Positions 30,077-41,843 are shown, counted from the stretch's first letter. The stretch: DNA of 64,000 nucleotides from an uncultured Pelagibacteraceae bacterium (GCA_902582475.1 CACHSH010000003.1:1-64000); one strand, 5' to 3'. Translations and numbers: made by a program. The notes: generated by a model from the letters alone, not told the origin.

Positions 30077-31087
30077 TTAAAATGCTATTGATAATGATAC
30101 TGACGTCTCATCCATGCTTCTTCCAGAAGTGTAAGAAGAGTTTGAAACTTCAGCGTCAGCGATACCAATGACCATTCCGCCAATTGAGTAAGAAAGCGAT
30201 ATAGAATCGAATTCTTGTACCATGTTAGCAGCAGAACCATTAGATTTCATTGACTCCATTTCGTTGTAAGAAATAGATACGTCATCGTTTATCTTGTAAG
30301 ATATACCGATGTAGTCGTTAACGTATTCCGTTTCCGCAGATCCGCCATGAATTGACACTGCACCTTTTTGGTAACCAACTGATATTGGACCAGTTGAATA
30401 CTTAACGTATGCAGTACCTTCTTCTTGACCGTAATGACCTTGCGTAGAAGTCGCAGCTGAACCTTGGTCATAATAACCAAAACCAACTGATAGACCTTCT
30501 AGCATTGGCACGTTACCAGTAATAGTAATCTCTTTACCGTCATCAGAAGTTCCACCTAACTCTCCAGAAGTTCCGTTGTCGGATTGAGCATCACCAGAAC
30601 CAACATCTGTTGTGTACATAGCGTCAATTTTGAAGCCAGAACCAAGAACGTCAGCCATAGTTGCTCTAATACCGTAAGTACCATCCATACCATTAACATC
30701 ATCTATTGAACCGATTAACGCGTTAGCTTCTTCAAAAGCTGTTGGCGTTACGTCATCAATAGCTGAGATCGGTGATCCAGTTGATGTCATAGCAATTGAT
30801 GCAGTAGTTCCAAAAACGTTTCCGAAAACTAGTTCAGAATCGTTAAAGCCCATTGCATCAGTAATAGTTTGTTTGTAAGAAACAGTAGTTCCGTTATCTA
30901 ATTCACCAGAACCAGTTACAGATAATTCCTTATCCATACCTAATGGGTTTCCAGTTGTATGATAACCACTACCTTTCGTCCAAGTTGCCTCCATGCTACC
31001 AGAAAGTGACATTTCACCTGCGTTTGCAGATGTCATAGCCAATGCTCCAGCTAATGCAGACAAACCTACTTTAGTAATGTTTTTCAT
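30077..31087 (-). CDS. outer-membrane porin-like protein
   Basis: Signal peptide MKNITKVGLSALAGALAMTSANAG, beta-strand-rich repeats, terminal F; AGGAG Shine-Dalgarno. Confidence 0.82.
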   Translation of the reverse strand: MKNITKVGLSALAGALAMTSANAGEMSLSGSMEATWTKGSGYHTTGNPLGMDKELSVTGSGELDNGTTVSYKQTITDAMGFNDSELVFGNVFGTTASIAMTSTGSPISAIDDVTPTAFEEANALIGSIDDVNGMDGTYGIRATMADVLGSGFKIDAMYTTDVGSGDAQSDNGTSGELGGTSDDGKEITITGNVPMLEGLSVGFGYYDQGSAATSTQGHYGQEEGTAYVKYSTGPISVGYQKGAVSIHGGSAETEYVNDYIGISYKINDDVSISYNEMESMKSNGSAANMVQEFDSISLSYSIGGMVIGIADAEVSNSSYTSGRSMDETSVSLSIAF

Positions 31088-31105
31088 GTTTATCTCCTTA
31101 TTGTT

Positions 31106-31125
31106 ACGTTTATTTAAATAAACGT
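31106..31125. promoter_or_regulatory. 20-bp perfect palindrome in the porin 5' region
   Basis: acgtttatttaaataaacgt equals its own reverse complement, 19 bp upstream of the porin ATG. Confidence 0.5.
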
Positions 31126-31186
31126 TGAAAAGTACCTTAAACAAAGGTCTTAAATCACTAATATTATAAGTTTAATGCTATTTTTA

Positions 31187-31211
31187 TGTGATATGTTGTA
31201 TAAATATCACA
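31187..31211. promoter_or_regulatory. inverted repeat TGTGATAT-N9-ATATCACA between divergent porin and DUF3576 genes
   Basis: 8-bp perfect arms, 9-bp spacer, in the shared upstream region. Confidence 0.5.
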
Positions 31212-31262
31212 CGAAAATTAAGGTTTTTTGCTGCTTATTTATGAAGTATGGGATAAAAAAAT

Positions 31263-31810
31263 ATATGGCCAATCTTTTTAAGATTTTAATCAAAATATTA
31301 ATGATCCTGTCGTTTACAGCTTTACTTTCCTGTGGCGATCCCCTGTCAGGATTACCTGGTGGATCTCGTGATACTCCAGAAAGTGGAAGGGAAAGGGCAA
31401 AAAAGAATCTAGAGGAAGGTAAAGGAATATCTCTTGGAAAAGCTATTGGAAGAAAAACTACCTACGAATTTAGTTCCTCAAATCCAATGTGGAGAGCAAC
31501 TTTTGATGTTATTGACTTCATGCCATTAGTAACAGTTGATTACTCGGGAGGTATGATAATAACTGACTGGTATACCGACGCTAATACAACTGACGAGTCA
31601 CTAAAATTTACAATAAGATTTTTATCTAATGAAGTAAGGGCAGATAGTTTAAAGATAATAATACATAAAAAAACATGCAATAATAAAGGTGCGAATTGTA
31701 TTGTAGAAAAAATGTCTTCTCCAAGACTTGAGCAAACCATAAGGTCAGATATAATTAAAAAGGCAGCACTCCTAGCCAAGGATGCAAAGAATAAAAAGAA
31801 AAAAAACTAA
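31263..31810 (+). CDS. DUF3576-like lipoprotein
   Basis: Lipobox-like LSFTALLSCGDP; located upstream of leuS; WRATFDVIDFMPL...GGMIITDWY. Confidence 0.75.
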
Positions 31811-31828
31811 AAAAAATTCTATTATTCG

Positions 31829-34339
31829 ATGAACAAAGTTGATGTAAAAGAGATTGATAAAAGATGGCAAGATTTTTGGTCAAAAAATAAAAAATCTTTT
31901 AAAAATTCAAAAAAAAAAGAAAAGTTTTATTGTTTAGAAATGTTTCCATACCCATCAGGAAAGATTCATATGGGGCATGTAAGAAATTACACAATTGGTG
32001 ATGTATTAGCTCGGTACAAATCAATGAATGGATTTGATGTTCTTCATCCTATGGGCTGGGATTCATTTGGTATGCCAGCCGAAAATGCAGCTAGAGAAAA
32101 TAAATTAAGTCCTAAAGATTGGACAAAGAAAAATATTGCTACAATGAAAAGACAATTACAGTCCCTTGGTTTATCTATAGATTGGGATTTAGAAATTTCC
32201 ACTTGTGACGAAGAATATTACAAACATCAGCAGGAATTATTTATCGATTTTTATAATAAAGGCTTAGTAAGTCGAAAAGAAACTTATGTTAATTGGGACC
32301 CTGTCGATGAAACAGTTTTAGCAAATGAGCAAGTTATTAATGGCCGGGGGTGGAGATCAAACGCAATTGTTGAAAGAAAAAAACTATCTCAATGGTTTTT
32401 TAATATTTCAAAGTTTTCAAACGAACTACTAGAAGATTTGGAAGGTCTTAAAGAATGGCCTGAAAAGGTAAAATTAATGCAAAAAAATTGGATAGGAAAA
32501 TCTATAGGATGTGAAATAGATTTTGTAATTGAAGGTAACGAAAAAAAATTAAAAATTTTTACTACCCGCCCAGATACCATATTTGGAGCCACTTTTTTAG
32601 CTGTTTCCGTGGACCATCCACTTTGTAAAAATTTAGAAAAAAAAGAAAGTTTTATAGAATTTAAGAAAAAATCTTCTCAAGTAGGTACTACTGAGGAAGC
32701 GATAGCAAATGCAGAAAAAATTGGATTTGATACAGGTCTTAAAGCCAGACATCCTTTCATCAAAAATAAAAAAATACCAATTTTCGTAGCAAATTTTATA
32801 TTAATGGACTATGGAACTGGTGCAATATTTGGATGTCCCGCACATGATCAGAGAGACTTTGATTTTGCAAAAAAATATAAATTAGAAATAATTCCTGTAG
32901 TTAATTCAGAAAAAAAATTAGAAAGTAATAAAATGAAAGAAGCTTACACAGGAAGTGGGAAGATGACTAATTCAGAATTTTTAAATAATTTAAACGTTGA
33001 AGCAGCTAAAGAAAAAATAATTGAAAAAATCGAAGCTAAAAAAATTGGTAATAAAAAAACATCTTTTAGACTAAAAGATTGGGGTATATCAAGACAAAGA
33101 TATTGGGGGTGCCCTATTCCTATGATATATTTAAAAGATGGTTCAGTTGTTCCTGTGGAGAAAAGTGAACTTCCAATTACTTTACCTGAAAATGTGGACT
33201 TGAATTCTAAAGGTAATCCGTTGGAAAATCATCCAACTTGGAAAAAAACTAAACATAAAAAGACCGGACAAAGCGCTACAAGGGAAACTGATACTCTTGA
33301 CACCTTTGTTGACTCTTCTTGGTACTTTATAAGATTTTGTTCGCCAAAATTGAAGGATAGACCTTTTGATGAAAAGGCACTCAGCTACTGGATGCCTGTT
33401 GACCAATACATAGGAGGTATTGAACATGCAATATTGCACCTTCTATATTCTAGATTTTTTATGAGGGCAATCAAACTAAATGACAAAAAAATCAAAATTA
33501 AAGAACCTTTTAAAGGACTTTTTACTCAAGGAATGGTTTGCCATGAAACATATAAAAATCAAAATGGGGACTGGGTAAGTCCAGAAGAAATAAAGAAAAT
33601 TGATAAATCTAAGTTAATTATTGGAGCACCAGAGGCTATGTCAAAATCTAAAAAAAATGTTATTGATCCTCAAAGTATGATTAATATTTATGGAGCAGAT
33701 GCCATAAGATGGTTTATGCTTTCGGATAGTCCACCTGATAGAGATATACAGTGGTCGAATGAAGGGGTGGCGGCAGCAAATAAATTTGTTCAAAGAGTAT
33801 GGTTGCTTAATAGTAAAATTTTAGAAAGAAAAGAAAAAGAAAGTTCCAAGGACGAAAAGAACTTTCTTATAAAAATAAATAAGTACTTATTTAAAATTAC
33901 CAATCTTATTGAAAAATTTCAGCTGAATGTAGCAATTGCTAGTATTTACGAAGCCATTCGTTTTCTAGAAGAGAGCCTCGAAAAAAACATTAAAAATCAA
34001 TGCTTTTTAAACACTCAGATTAAGATCATTACAGCTCTTATGCCTTTTATGCCTCATCTGTCCTGTGAATGTCTTTTAAGACTTGAGGGTAAAGATTTTT
34101 ATTCTAAAATCAAATGGCCAAGCATAGAAAATTCCTTATTAATTGAAGAAGAAGTTACAATTGTAATTCAAGTAAATGGTAAGAAAAGGGGCCTAATTTT
34201 AATGAAAAAAGACACTAACGAAGATGAGGTTATTAGAGAATCTAGAAAAATACAAAATATTGAAAAAAATCTTAAAGATAAAAAGATAGTAAAAAATATA
34301 TTTGTCAAAAACAAAATCATAAACTTTATCACCACATGA
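31829..34339 (+). CDS. leuS: leucyl-tRNA synthetase
   Basis: [33 protein letters not shown]. Confidence 0.98.
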   Translation: MNKVDVKEIDKRWQDFWSKNKKSFKNSKKKEKFYCLEMFPYPSGKIHMGHVRNYTIGDVLARYKSMNGFDVLHPMGWDSFGMPAENAARENKLSPKDWTKKNIATMKRQLQSLGLSIDWDLEISTCDEEYYKHQQELFIDFYNKGLVSRKETYVNWDPVDETVLANEQVINGRGWRSNAIVERKKLSQWFFNISKFSNELLEDLEGLKEWPEKVKLMQKNWIGKSIGCEIDFVIEGNEKKLKIFTTRPDTIFGATFLAVSVDHPLCKNLEKKESFIEFKKKSSQVGTTEEAIANAEKIGFDTGLKARHPFIKNKKIPIFVANFILMDYGTGAIFGCPAHDQRDFDFAKKYKLEIIPVVNSEKKLESNKMKEAYTGSGKMTNSEFLNNLNVEAAKEKIIEKIEAKKIGNKKTSFRLKDWGISRQRYWGCPIPMIYLKDGSVVPVEKSELPITLPENVDLNSKGNPLENHPTWKKTKHKKTGQSATRETDTLDTFVDSSWYFIRFCSPKLKDRPFDEKALSYWMPVDQYIGGIEHAILHLLYSRFFMRAIKLNDKKIKIKEPFKGLFTQGMVCHETYKNQNGDWVSPEEIKKIDKSKLIIGAPEAMSKSKKNVIDPQSMINIYGADAIRWFMLSDSPPDRDIQWSNEGVAAANKFVQRVWLLNSKILERKEKESSKDEKNFLIKINKYLFKITNLIEKFQLNVAIASIYEAIRFLEESLEKNIKNQCFLNTQIKIITALMPFMPHLSCECLLRLEGKDFYSKIKWPSIENSLLIEEEVTIVIQVNGKKRGLILMKKDTNEDEVIRESRKIQNIEKNLKDKKIVKNIFVKNKIINFITT

Positions 34340-34812
34340 ACAACATTAGTCTAAATAGATTTTTACTATTTTTGCTAGCTTCTTATTTTTTAATAAGTTG
34401 CGGTTATCAGCCTGTATTAAACAAGGGGAAACAAGAATTTACGATCGCAAAGTTCACATTAGATGGTAACAAAAGATTAGGTGGACTATTAAAAAATAAT
34501 TTAATTTTTCCAAAAAAGAATAAAAATAATTTAAATTTAAATATTAAATCCTCTAAAAATACGTCTATAGACACGAAAACTCAAACTGGCAAAATATTAA
34601 CTTATGCGGTAACTTTAGATTTCGAGATCGCTGCAAGTGAACTTGATGGGAAAACTATATTTTCTAAGGTTTATACTAGAAAAAAAAGTTATGCGGCATC
34701 TGATGTACATTTTAGAACGTTGCAAGGTGAAAAAAAGGTTGTTGAAACCTTAATTGAATCGGTTGCCAATCAAATACAAATCGATTTAAATTCAGTTTAT
34801 CAAAATAGATGA
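34336..34812 (+). CDS. lptE: LPS-assembly lipoprotein LptE-like
   Basis: Lipobox ISCGYQPVL; between leuS and holA as in other alphaproteobacteria. Confidence 0.8.
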   Translation: MNNISLNRFLLFLLASYFLISCGYQPVLNKGKQEFTIAKFTLDGNKRLGGLLKNNLIFPKKNKNNLNLNIKSSKNTSIDTKTQTGKILTYAVTLDFEIAASELDGKTIFSKVYTRKKSYAASDVHFRTLQGEKKVVETLIESVANQIQIDLNSVYQNR

Positions 34813-35813
34813 TTTTAAAAAGTTTTATAGTCGAAAAAAATATTGCCTTATTAGAAAAATATTTTGCTACTTTAGTTTATGGCGAAAATATTGGAATGAA
34901 GGATGATATTAAAAATGATATTAAAGAATATTTCAAAGAATATGAACCAATTAATTTTGATCAGAATGAAATTATAAAAAATGGAAGAATCCTAAATGAA
35001 CAAATAGATAATACATCTCTTTTCAGTAAAAAAAAAATTATTTTTATTAATGAGATTTCTGACAAAATTAAAGATAAAATTTCTGAAATCCTAGAGAAGC
35101 CAAAGCCAGATGTTAAAATTTTTTTATTTGCACACAATTTAGAAAAAAAACTTTTTATAAGAACTATTTTTGAAAAAGAAAAAGAATTAGCAATAATTCC
35201 GTGTTATCAAGATAATGAAAGATCGCTTTCAGAATATTTGAGGAAAAAGTTAAATGGTTATTCAGGTTTAAGTCAACAGAGCATAAATTTTCTTATTGAT
35301 AACGCAGGTCTTGATCGAAAAACATTATCCTATGAAATAGATAAAATTAAGTCACTCTTTTTAGACAAAAAAATAAAATTCGAAAAGCTTCTAGAAGTAT
35401 TGAATAGTGCTAATAATTTAGATTTTAACGATATCAGAGACAATTGTTTAGGAGCAGAAAAAGAGAAATTAAATAAAAATTTAGGAAATGTTATTTTGCA
35501 AAATGAAGAGGCGTATTTTTATTTGAGTATTTTAGGTAATAGAATAGAAAAACTTTCTGTCATAAATGATGGTTGTAAAAATATAAATGATGCTGAGAAA
35601 GTAATTGACTCTCTTAGGCCACCAATTTTTTGGAAGGATAAACCCACTTTTTACAAGCAAATAAAAAAATGGGACACAAAGAAACTTAATGAAGCAAAAA
35701 AAATGCTTTTTGATACAGAAATTCTTATAAAAACTAAAGCGAATATGAATAATAATACTCTTATTAAGAATTTAATTGTCAAACTTTGCTATAAGGCTGC
35801 TTCTACTTACTGA
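34809..35813 (+). CDS. holA: DNA polymerase III delta subunit
   Basis: HolA-like length and architecture; LVYGENIGMKDD, AYFYLSILGNRIEKL. Confidence 0.85.
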   Translation: MILKSFIVEKNIALLEKYFATLVYGENIGMKDDIKNDIKEYFKEYEPINFDQNEIIKNGRILNEQIDNTSLFSKKKIIFINEISDKIKDKISEILEKPKPDVKIFLFAHNLEKKLFIRTIFEKEKELAIIPCYQDNERSLSEYLRKKLNGYSGLSQQSINFLIDNAGLDRKTLSYEIDKIKSLFLDKKIKFEKLLEVLNSANNLDFNDIRDNCLGAEKEKLNKNLGNVILQNEEAYFYLSILGNRIEKLSVINDGCKNINDAEKVIDSLRPPIFWKDKPTFYKQIKKWDTKKLNEAKKMLFDTEILIKTKANMNNNTLIKNLIVKLCYKAASTY

Positions 35814-36651
35814 GCTTTTTTGAAACTAATTCAAATTGGTCTAAAGTTTTATATTTAATTGTAATTTTACCAGAATTGTTTTTTTTATTAATTATCTCCA
35901 CGCTCAAACCTAATTTGCTTTCTATCTCATTTTTAATAAATGTTATATTTGGATCCTCAAGTTTTTCTTTTTTTATACCTTGCTTTTTTATTTTAGCTAA
36001 AGACTCAACTTCTCTAGCAGCAACTTTCTTTTTGACTATATTCTCTGCTACTTCAGAAGCATTTGGCATTCCTATTAAAGGTCTTGCTTGACCAGCTGTC
36101 AGTCTTCCCTCCTCTATTAGTCCAATAATATCTTCTGGAAGAGTTAGAAGTCGTAATGTGTTACTTATATGACTTCTACTTTTGGACATAAATTTTGAAA
36201 TCTTTTCATGATCATATCCAAATTCTTTGACCAGTCTCTGATATCCTTTAGCTTCTTCAATAATATTTAAATCTTGTCTTTGAACATTTTCTACAATGGC
36301 AATCTCTAAACTTTTCTGATCATCTATATTTAAAACAACAACTGGAACTTCATTTAATCCGGCTCTTTGTGCAGCCATCCATCTTCTTTCGCCTGCAACT
36401 ATTTCAAATTTATTTGTTTCGTACTTATGGGGGCGAACTGCTATTGGCTGAATAATCCCATTTTCCTTTATAGACGCTGATAATTCATCAATTTTTTCTT
36501 GATCAAATATTGTTCTTGGTTGGTAATTATTACGTAGTAAATCGGCTATTGAGACCTTGTTTATTTCATTTTGATTAATTTCCGACCTTTTTTCAATATC
36601 GCCAAACAAAGCTGACAATCCTCTACCAAGTCCTTTTTTTGCTGCACTCAT
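35803..36651 (-). CDS. parB: chromosome partitioning protein ParB
   Basis: LGRGLSALFGD, NNYQPRTIFD, GERRWMAAQRAGL, HTH MSKSRSHISNTLRLL. Confidence 0.97.
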   Translation of the reverse strand: MSAAKKGLGRGLSALFGDIEKRSEINQNEINKVSIADLLRNNYQPRTIFDQEKIDELSASIKENGIIQPIAVRPHKYETNKFEIVAGERRWMAAQRAGLNEVPVVVLNIDDQKSLEIAIVENVQRQDLNIIEEAKGYQRLVKEFGYDHEKISKFMSKSRSHISNTLRLLTLPEDIIGLIEEGRLTAGQARPLIGMPNASEVAENIVKKKVAAREVESLAKIKKQGIKKEKLEDPNITFIKNEIESKLGLSVEIINKKNNSGKITIKYKTLDQFELVSKKLSK

Positions 36652-37448
36652 GCTGCGCTTCCCATTGATTGTTTTGTTTGACTAATGAACTCCTCTGCTA
36701 AATTTATATAAGATTTGCTACCTGAACAATTTTTGTCATAAATCAAACATGGCATACCATGTGATGGGGCTTCTGATAATCTCACGTTTCTTGGAACAAC
36801 GGTTTTATAAACTTTTTCTTTAAAATGTTTTCTAGCTTCGGCATCTACTTGTGATGAGAGCTTGTTTCTTTTATCGAACATAGTTAATAGTACACCTCGG
36901 ATACCAAGTTGTGGATTTAAATTAATCTTTATTCTATCAATCGTCTTCACTAGCTGAGTGATTCCTTCTAATGCAAAAAACTCTGTTTGAAGAGGTATTA
37001 GCAAGTCGTCTGCGGAGACTAATGACATAACTGTTAGTAGGCTTAAGGATGGTGGACAGTCGATAAAAATATTCTCATACCTTTTAAAATAAAGTTCCTT
37101 TCCTTTGCTTAAAATTTCTTTTAGTAAGAAGGCCCTATTTGCATCGTTTGCCGTTTCTACCTCAAGCCCTGATAGATTTACATTTGATCCTATAAGATCT
37201 AATCCAGGTACACTACTTTCTTGAATAGCACTCTGTACTGGTGTTTTGCCTATAAGAACATTATAGATGCTTTTCTCTTCATCATTATTTGACTTGCCTA
37301 GGCCAGTCGTGGCATTACCCTGAGGATCGAGATCGATTACTAAGATTTTTTTTCCTTTTTTTGCTAAGGCTGTTGCAAGGTTTATGACAGTCGTAGTTTT
37401 TCCGACTCCACCTTTCTGATTAATTACCGATATTATAGATCCAGCCAC
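36648..37448 (-). CDS. parA: chromosome partitioning ATPase ParA
   Basis: NQKGGVGKTTTVINLA deviant Walker A, DLDPQGNATTGLG. Confidence 0.98.
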   Translation of the reverse strand: MAGSIISVINQKGGVGKTTTVINLATALAKKGKKILVIDLDPQGNATTGLGKSNNDEEKSIYNVLIGKTPVQSAIQESSVPGLDLIGSNVNLSGLEVETANDANRAFLLKEILSKGKELYFKRYENIFIDCPPSLSLLTVMSLVSADDLLIPLQTEFFALEGITQLVKTIDRIKINLNPQLGIRGVLLTMFDKRNKLSSQVDAEARKHFKEKVYKTVVPRNVRLSEAPSHGMPCLIYDKNCSGSKSYINLAEEFISQTKQSMGSAA

Positions 37449-37451
37449 AAT

Positions 37452-38090
37452 TTATTCATTGGCATCAACTAAAAGTATTTTTGAATCACTCTCAGTAATG
37501 CTAGATACTAGCTTATACTTATAAATCATATCCTTTGAAGCTTTATTTAATTCTTCCTGTGCATTCTTTCCAAGCATAACAATAACTTTATGGGGCTTTT
37601 TTGCAGTTTCACGTGAAATTCTGAGTATTTCCGGTAATTTTTTAAAAGCTCTACAAACTAAATAGTCTGCATCTATTATATGATACTGATAATCATTATC
37701 ATATATATGTATGTTTCTTAGGCCTAGTTTTCCGATAATATCATTTATAAATTTAACTTTAACATTAGATTTTTCGTAAAGTTTCACGTGAAACGTGAGA
37801 ATATCACTATAAAAAATCGACAATACAATACCAGGAAAACCAGCTCCTGTTCCTAAATCAGCTAAACTATTAAAATTTTTATGGTCTATATACTTAACAA
37901 GTTGGGCAGAATCCAAAACATGCCTATTCCAAATATCTTTTTCGGAGTTCTTTGAAATTAAATTATACTTTTGATTAAAAATTAAAACTTCTTTTACATA
38001 TAAATCGATCAGTTCTAATTTTTTATGGTTAAAATTTAAGTTTTTAGCTAAAATTAGCTTAGATTTCACCTTAGATTCACTTGAATTCAT
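37452..38090 (-). CDS. rsmG: 16S rRNA (guanine527-N7)-methyltransferase
   Basis: NLISKNSEKDIWNRHVLDSAQL, LADLGTGAGFPGIVLSI. Confidence 0.95.
   Translation of the reverse strand: MNSSESKVKSKLILAKNLNFNHKKLELIDLYVKEVLIFNQKYNLISKNSEKDIWNRHVLDSAQLVKYIDHKNFNSLADLGTGAGFPGIVLSIFYSDILTFHVKLYEKSNVKVKFINDIIGKLGLRNIHIYDNDYQYHIIDADYLVCRAFKKLPEILRISRETAKKPHKVIVMLGKNAQEELNKASKDMIYKYKLVSSITESDSKILLVDANE
37605..37620. promoter_or_regulatory. parS: parS-like ParB-binding site (inside rsmG)
   Basis: agTTTCACGTGAAAtt, close match to the bacterial parS consensus TGTTTCACGTGAAACA. Confidence 0.8.
37780..37795. promoter_or_regulatory. parS: parS-like ParB-binding site (inside rsmG)
   Basis: aGTTTCACGTGAAACg, 14-bp perfect palindrome core of parS. 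Confidence 0.88.
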
Positions 38091-38097
38091 AAGGATT

Positions 38098-39969
38098 CTA
38101 GGCTGGAACCCTGTTTTTAACCTTTTTTATAGCTCCCAATAAAATTATTGCTGCAGCGGGAGTCACTCCATCAATCCTAAGGGCTTGTCCTAGTGTCTTT
38201 GGCCTAATCAATTTTAATTTAGACTTAACTTCGTTAGAAAGGCCACTGAAAGAGTCGTAATCAATTTCTAAAGGTATCAGCAGACCTTCATCTTTTTTAA
38301 ATGTTTTAATATCGTGCTCCTGCTTGGGTAAATAGCCTGAATAATGGGCATTAATTTCAACCTGTTCATCAATACTATGTCCATAATGGGGTATATCAGC
38401 CCAAATGCTTCTAATATGTTTCAATTTAACATTTTTAATACCCAAAATATCTAGCCCAGATCTTTTAACTCCATCCATAGCAATCTTAATTGAATGCTTC
38501 GCGGCAGCATTTGGTGTTATCAATTTTTTTGAAAGAGAAGTTTCAAGACTAGTTATTTTATTTTGTTTATCATAAAATAATTTTTTTCTTTCATCATTTA
38601 CCAAATTCATTTTTATACCAATAGGTGTCAGTCTTTTATCTGCGTTATCCGCTCTTAATGACAATCTGTATTCAGCTCTGGATGTAAACATTCTGTAAGG
38701 TTCAGAGACACCCTTTGTAATAAGATCATCAATCATCACTCCAATGTATGAACTAGCTCTATCTAGGATAAAGTCATCTTCTTTTTTAACTTTTAGAGCA
38801 GCGTTAATTCCAGCCACCAATCCTTGAGCTGCAGCTTCTTCGTAGCCTGTCGTCCCATTAATTTGACCAGCCAAAAAAAGAGACCCTATTTTCTTGGCTT
38901 CTAGACTCGCTTTTAGCTCCCTTGGATCCACATAATCGTACTCTATAGCGTATCCTGATCTCACCATTTTAACGTCTTCTAATCCCTTGATTTTAGCCAA
39001 TATTTTGAGCTGAACGTCCTCTGGTAGAGAGGTCGAAATCCCATTAGGATAAACTATATGATCATCCAATCCTTCAGGCTCTAAAAAAATTTGATGTTTT
39101 TGTTTTTCCTTAAATTTAACAATTTTATCTTCGATGGACGGACAGTATCTCGGACCTACCCCTTTGATGTTACCAGAGTACATCGCACTTCTTGAAATGT
39201 TATCACTTATAATTTTATGTACGGTGTCATTAGTATAAGTCATACCACAACTAATTTGTTTATTGATAGCTTTAGTAGTTAGGAATGAAAAAAAGTATGG
39301 TTCATTATCCGCTGGTTGCATTTCAAGATTTTTATAATTAATAGTTCTACCATCTAACCGTGGAGGTGTACCAGTTTTAAGTCTTCCAATTTTGATGTTA
39401 AATTTTTCCAATTGTTCACTTAATCCTGTTGAGGGTTTTTCATCATATCTGCCAGCTGGTATTTGTTTTTCCCCTATGTGTATTAAGCCATTTAAAAAAG
39501 TTCCTGTGGTAAGAATTAACTGACTACACTCTACCTCTTTTCCGCTTTGACAAATGAATCCTTTAATTTTGTCTTTCTCGAAGATGAATTTCACAACGGG
39601 ATCAGCTATCACCTCTAAATTTTCGTAGTTGAGCAATAGCTCCTGCATATATTTCTTGTAAAGCTTTCTGTCTGATTGAGTTCGTGGTCCTCGGACTGCA
39701 GGGCCTCTACTTCTATTCAACAATCTAAACTGAATGCCTGATTTGTCAGCTACATCACCCATGACGCCATCCAAGGCATCAATTTCACGAACCAAGTGAC
39801 CCTTGCCTAGTCCTCCGATGGCCGGATTGCACGACATTTCACCTATAGTCTCTATTTTATGTGTAAAAAGACCAGTATTTACGCCTATTCTGGCCGATGC
39901 TGCTGCAGCCTCACATCCAGCGTGTCCACCGCCTATTACAGCCACATCAAAGGTCATTTTATTGCTCAT
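38098..39969 (-). CDS. mnmG: tRNA uridine-5-carboxymethylaminomethyl modification enzyme MnmG
   Basis: [39 protein letters not shown]. Confidence 0.98.
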   Translation of the reverse strand: MSNKMTFDVAVIGGGHAGCEAAAASARIGVNTGLFTHKIETIGEMSCNPAIGGLGKGHLVREIDALDGVMGDVADKSGIQFRLLNRSRGPAVRGPRTQSDRKLYKKYMQELLLNYENLEVIADPVVKFIFEKDKIKGFICQSGKEVECSQLILTTGTFLNGLIHIGEKQIPAGRYDEKPSTGLSEQLEKFNIKIGRLKTGTPPRLDGRTINYKNLEMQPADNEPYFFSFLTTKAINKQISCGMTYTNDTVHKIISDNISRSAMYSGNIKGVGPRYCPSIEDKIVKFKEKQKHQIFLEPEGLDDHIVYPNGISTSLPEDVQLKILAKIKGLEDVKMVRSGYAIEYDYVDPRELKASLEAKKIGSLFLAGQINGTTGYEEAAAQGLVAGINAALKVKKEDDFILDRASSYIGVMIDDLITKGVSEPYRMFTSRAEYRLSLRADNADKRLTPIGIKMNLVNDERKKLFYDKQNKITSLETSLSKKLITPNAAAKHSIKIAMDGVKRSGLDILGIKNVKLKHIRSIWADIPHYGHSIDEQVEINAHYSGYLPKQEHDIKTFKKDEGLLIPLEIDYDSFSGLSNEVKSKLKLIRPKTLGQALRIDGVTPAAAIILLGAIKKVKNRVPA

Positions 39970-40016
39970 TTAGAGAATGTATCGATGAAATATGATTTTA
40001 CAAGCTCAAAGATGAG

Positions 40017-41351
40017 TTATTTACCGATACAGAAGTCTTGAAATATAGATCCCAGTATTTCTTCCACATCAACTTTGCCTACTATGCTTCCAAGATGTCT
40101 TGTGGCAAGTCTAAGGTCTTCTGCGGCTGTCTCTATCTCTTTTTTTTGATCTTTCTTTAAAAATTTTTCTATTTCCTTTAACGCTGCATTAAGTTTAACT
40201 CGATGCCTCTCTCTTGTAACTAAAATATTGTTTGCTTTCATAAATTTTTTACTTAGCTTCTCTTTTATTGTCTTTATGAGCCTGTCGATGTTTTTACTAT
40301 TTTTAACCGATATTAAAATTTGATCATTTTTCTTAAATTCATTTTTTGGAGTTTTTTTGCTTAAATCGGATTTATTAAAAACTAATATACAGTCTTTATT
40401 AATTAATTTTTTAACATCTTTGTTAATTGTTTTTTTTGATACATCAATCATGACTAAAGTTAAATCAGCCTCTTTTGCTTTTTTGATAGCTCTTTTAATA
40501 CCCTCTTTTTCGACCTTATTTTTAGCTTTTCTTATACCTGCTGTATCAGCCAAAATAACAGGGTATCCATCTATATTTAAATAGGTTTCAACCACATCTC
40601 TTGTGGTACCTTCCTCCTCCGAGACGATTACCGCATCTCTTTTGGCAAGGAGATTTAATAGGGAAGATTTTCCAGCGTTTACATCTCCTATAATAGATAT
40701 TCTAAAACCATCTCTTATTTTTTCTCCAACTTTTTGGTCCTCTAGAATTTGTTTAATATCAGTATGGACTTGTTTAATTGATTTTTGAACTTCCTTTAAA
40801 ACACTTCCAGGAAGATCATCTTCTGCAAAGTCTATTTTGGCCTCTATATATGATAGTGATTTTACCAATTTTTTCCTTAAATTTTCATAGTATTTAGATG
40901 CATATCCTTGAACCAAATTTGCTGCCTGTTCTCTTTGAAGCTCTGTTTCAGCATGTATTAAATCTCCAATACTTTCTGCCTTAACTAGATCTATCTTATT
41001 ATTTTGAAATGCTATTTTGGTAAATTCACCAGGTTCGGCTAATCTACAGCTTTTCTGGTCTGAAAGAACTTTCAAAAGATAACTTATTACAGCGTTACTT
41101 CCATGAATATGAAGTTCAGCTAAATCATCTCCGGTAAAACTGTGTGGTTTTGGAAACCACAAAAGTAGTGCTTCAGGATCGATAATCTTTTGATTTTTTG
41201 GATCTATAAATTTGCATAAATTTATCTCGTTAGACTTAATATTTTTTTCATTTGTTAAAGCCTTGCAAATATTGAGCGTCTGCGGACCCGATATTCTTAC
41301 TATAGCTATGCCGCTTGGGCCTTTTCCTGAGGATAATGCAAATATATTCAT
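40017..41351 (-). CDS. mnmE: tRNA modification GTPase MnmE
   Basis: GDVNAGKSSLLN, EEGTTRDVVE, C-terminal FCIGK. Confidence 0.97.
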   Translation of the reverse strand: MNIFALSSGKGPSGIAIVRISGPQTLNICKALTNEKNIKSNEINLCKFIDPKNQKIIDPEALLLWFPKPHSFTGDDLAELHIHGSNAVISYLLKVLSDQKSCRLAEPGEFTKIAFQNNKIDLVKAESIGDLIHAETELQREQAANLVQGYASKYYENLRKKLVKSLSYIEAKIDFAEDDLPGSVLKEVQKSIKQVHTDIKQILEDQKVGEKIRDGFRISIIGDVNAGKSSLLNLLAKRDAVIVSEEEGTTRDVVETYLNIDGYPVILADTAGIRKAKNKVEKEGIKRAIKKAKEADLTLVMIDVSKKTINKDVKKLINKDCILVFNKSDLSKKTPKNEFKKNDQILISVKNSKNIDRLIKTIKEKLSKKFMKANNILVTRERHRVKLNAALKEIEKFLKKDQKKEIETAAEDLRLATRHLGSIVGKVDVEEILGSIFQDFCIGK

Positions 41352-41385
41352 TTATTAAATTTTGTTTTTTATTAACATAGAATAT

Positions 41386-41838
41386 ATGCAAAATGCCATT
41401 TGTTTTAGTACTAAGTTTGGCTGGATTACAGCAACAGAGCAAAAAAACAAAGTAACTTCTATTCATTTTAAAAAGTCATCAAAACAAGGGAAAACTTCAT
41501 TTTTATTAAATAAACTTAAAAGTGATATTAATTTATTTTTTAAAGGTGAGACGAAACTTATAAATCTTCCATTAAAAATTGAGGGTAACTCGATCCAAAA
41601 AAAAATATGGAATGAACTTAGAAAAATTAAAAAAGGGAAAACCAAAAGTTATGGAGAGATTGCTAAAAAATTTAGATTGTCACCAAGATATGTTGGAAAG
41701 ATTTGTGGTCAAAATCAACATATTTTAGCTATTCCATGTCATAGGGTCATAAGATCTGATGGGTCGTTGGCTGGATTTTCTGCAATGGGCGGTATAAATC
41801 TTAAAAAAAAGCTTTTAGAATTTGAAAAAAATAAATAA
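41386..41838 (+). CDS. methylated-DNA-[protein]-cysteine S-methyltransferase
   Basis: IPCHRVIRSDGSLAGFSAMGGINLKKKLLEFE. Confidence 0.92.
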   Translation: MQNAICFSTKFGWITATEQKNKVTSIHFKKSSKQGKTSFLLNKLKSDINLFFKGETKLINLPLKIEGNSIQKKIWNELRKIKKGKTKSYGEIAKKFRLSPRYVGKICGQNQHILAIPCHRVIRSDGSLAGFSAMGGINLKKKLLEFEKNK

Positions 41839-41843
41839 TTTTT

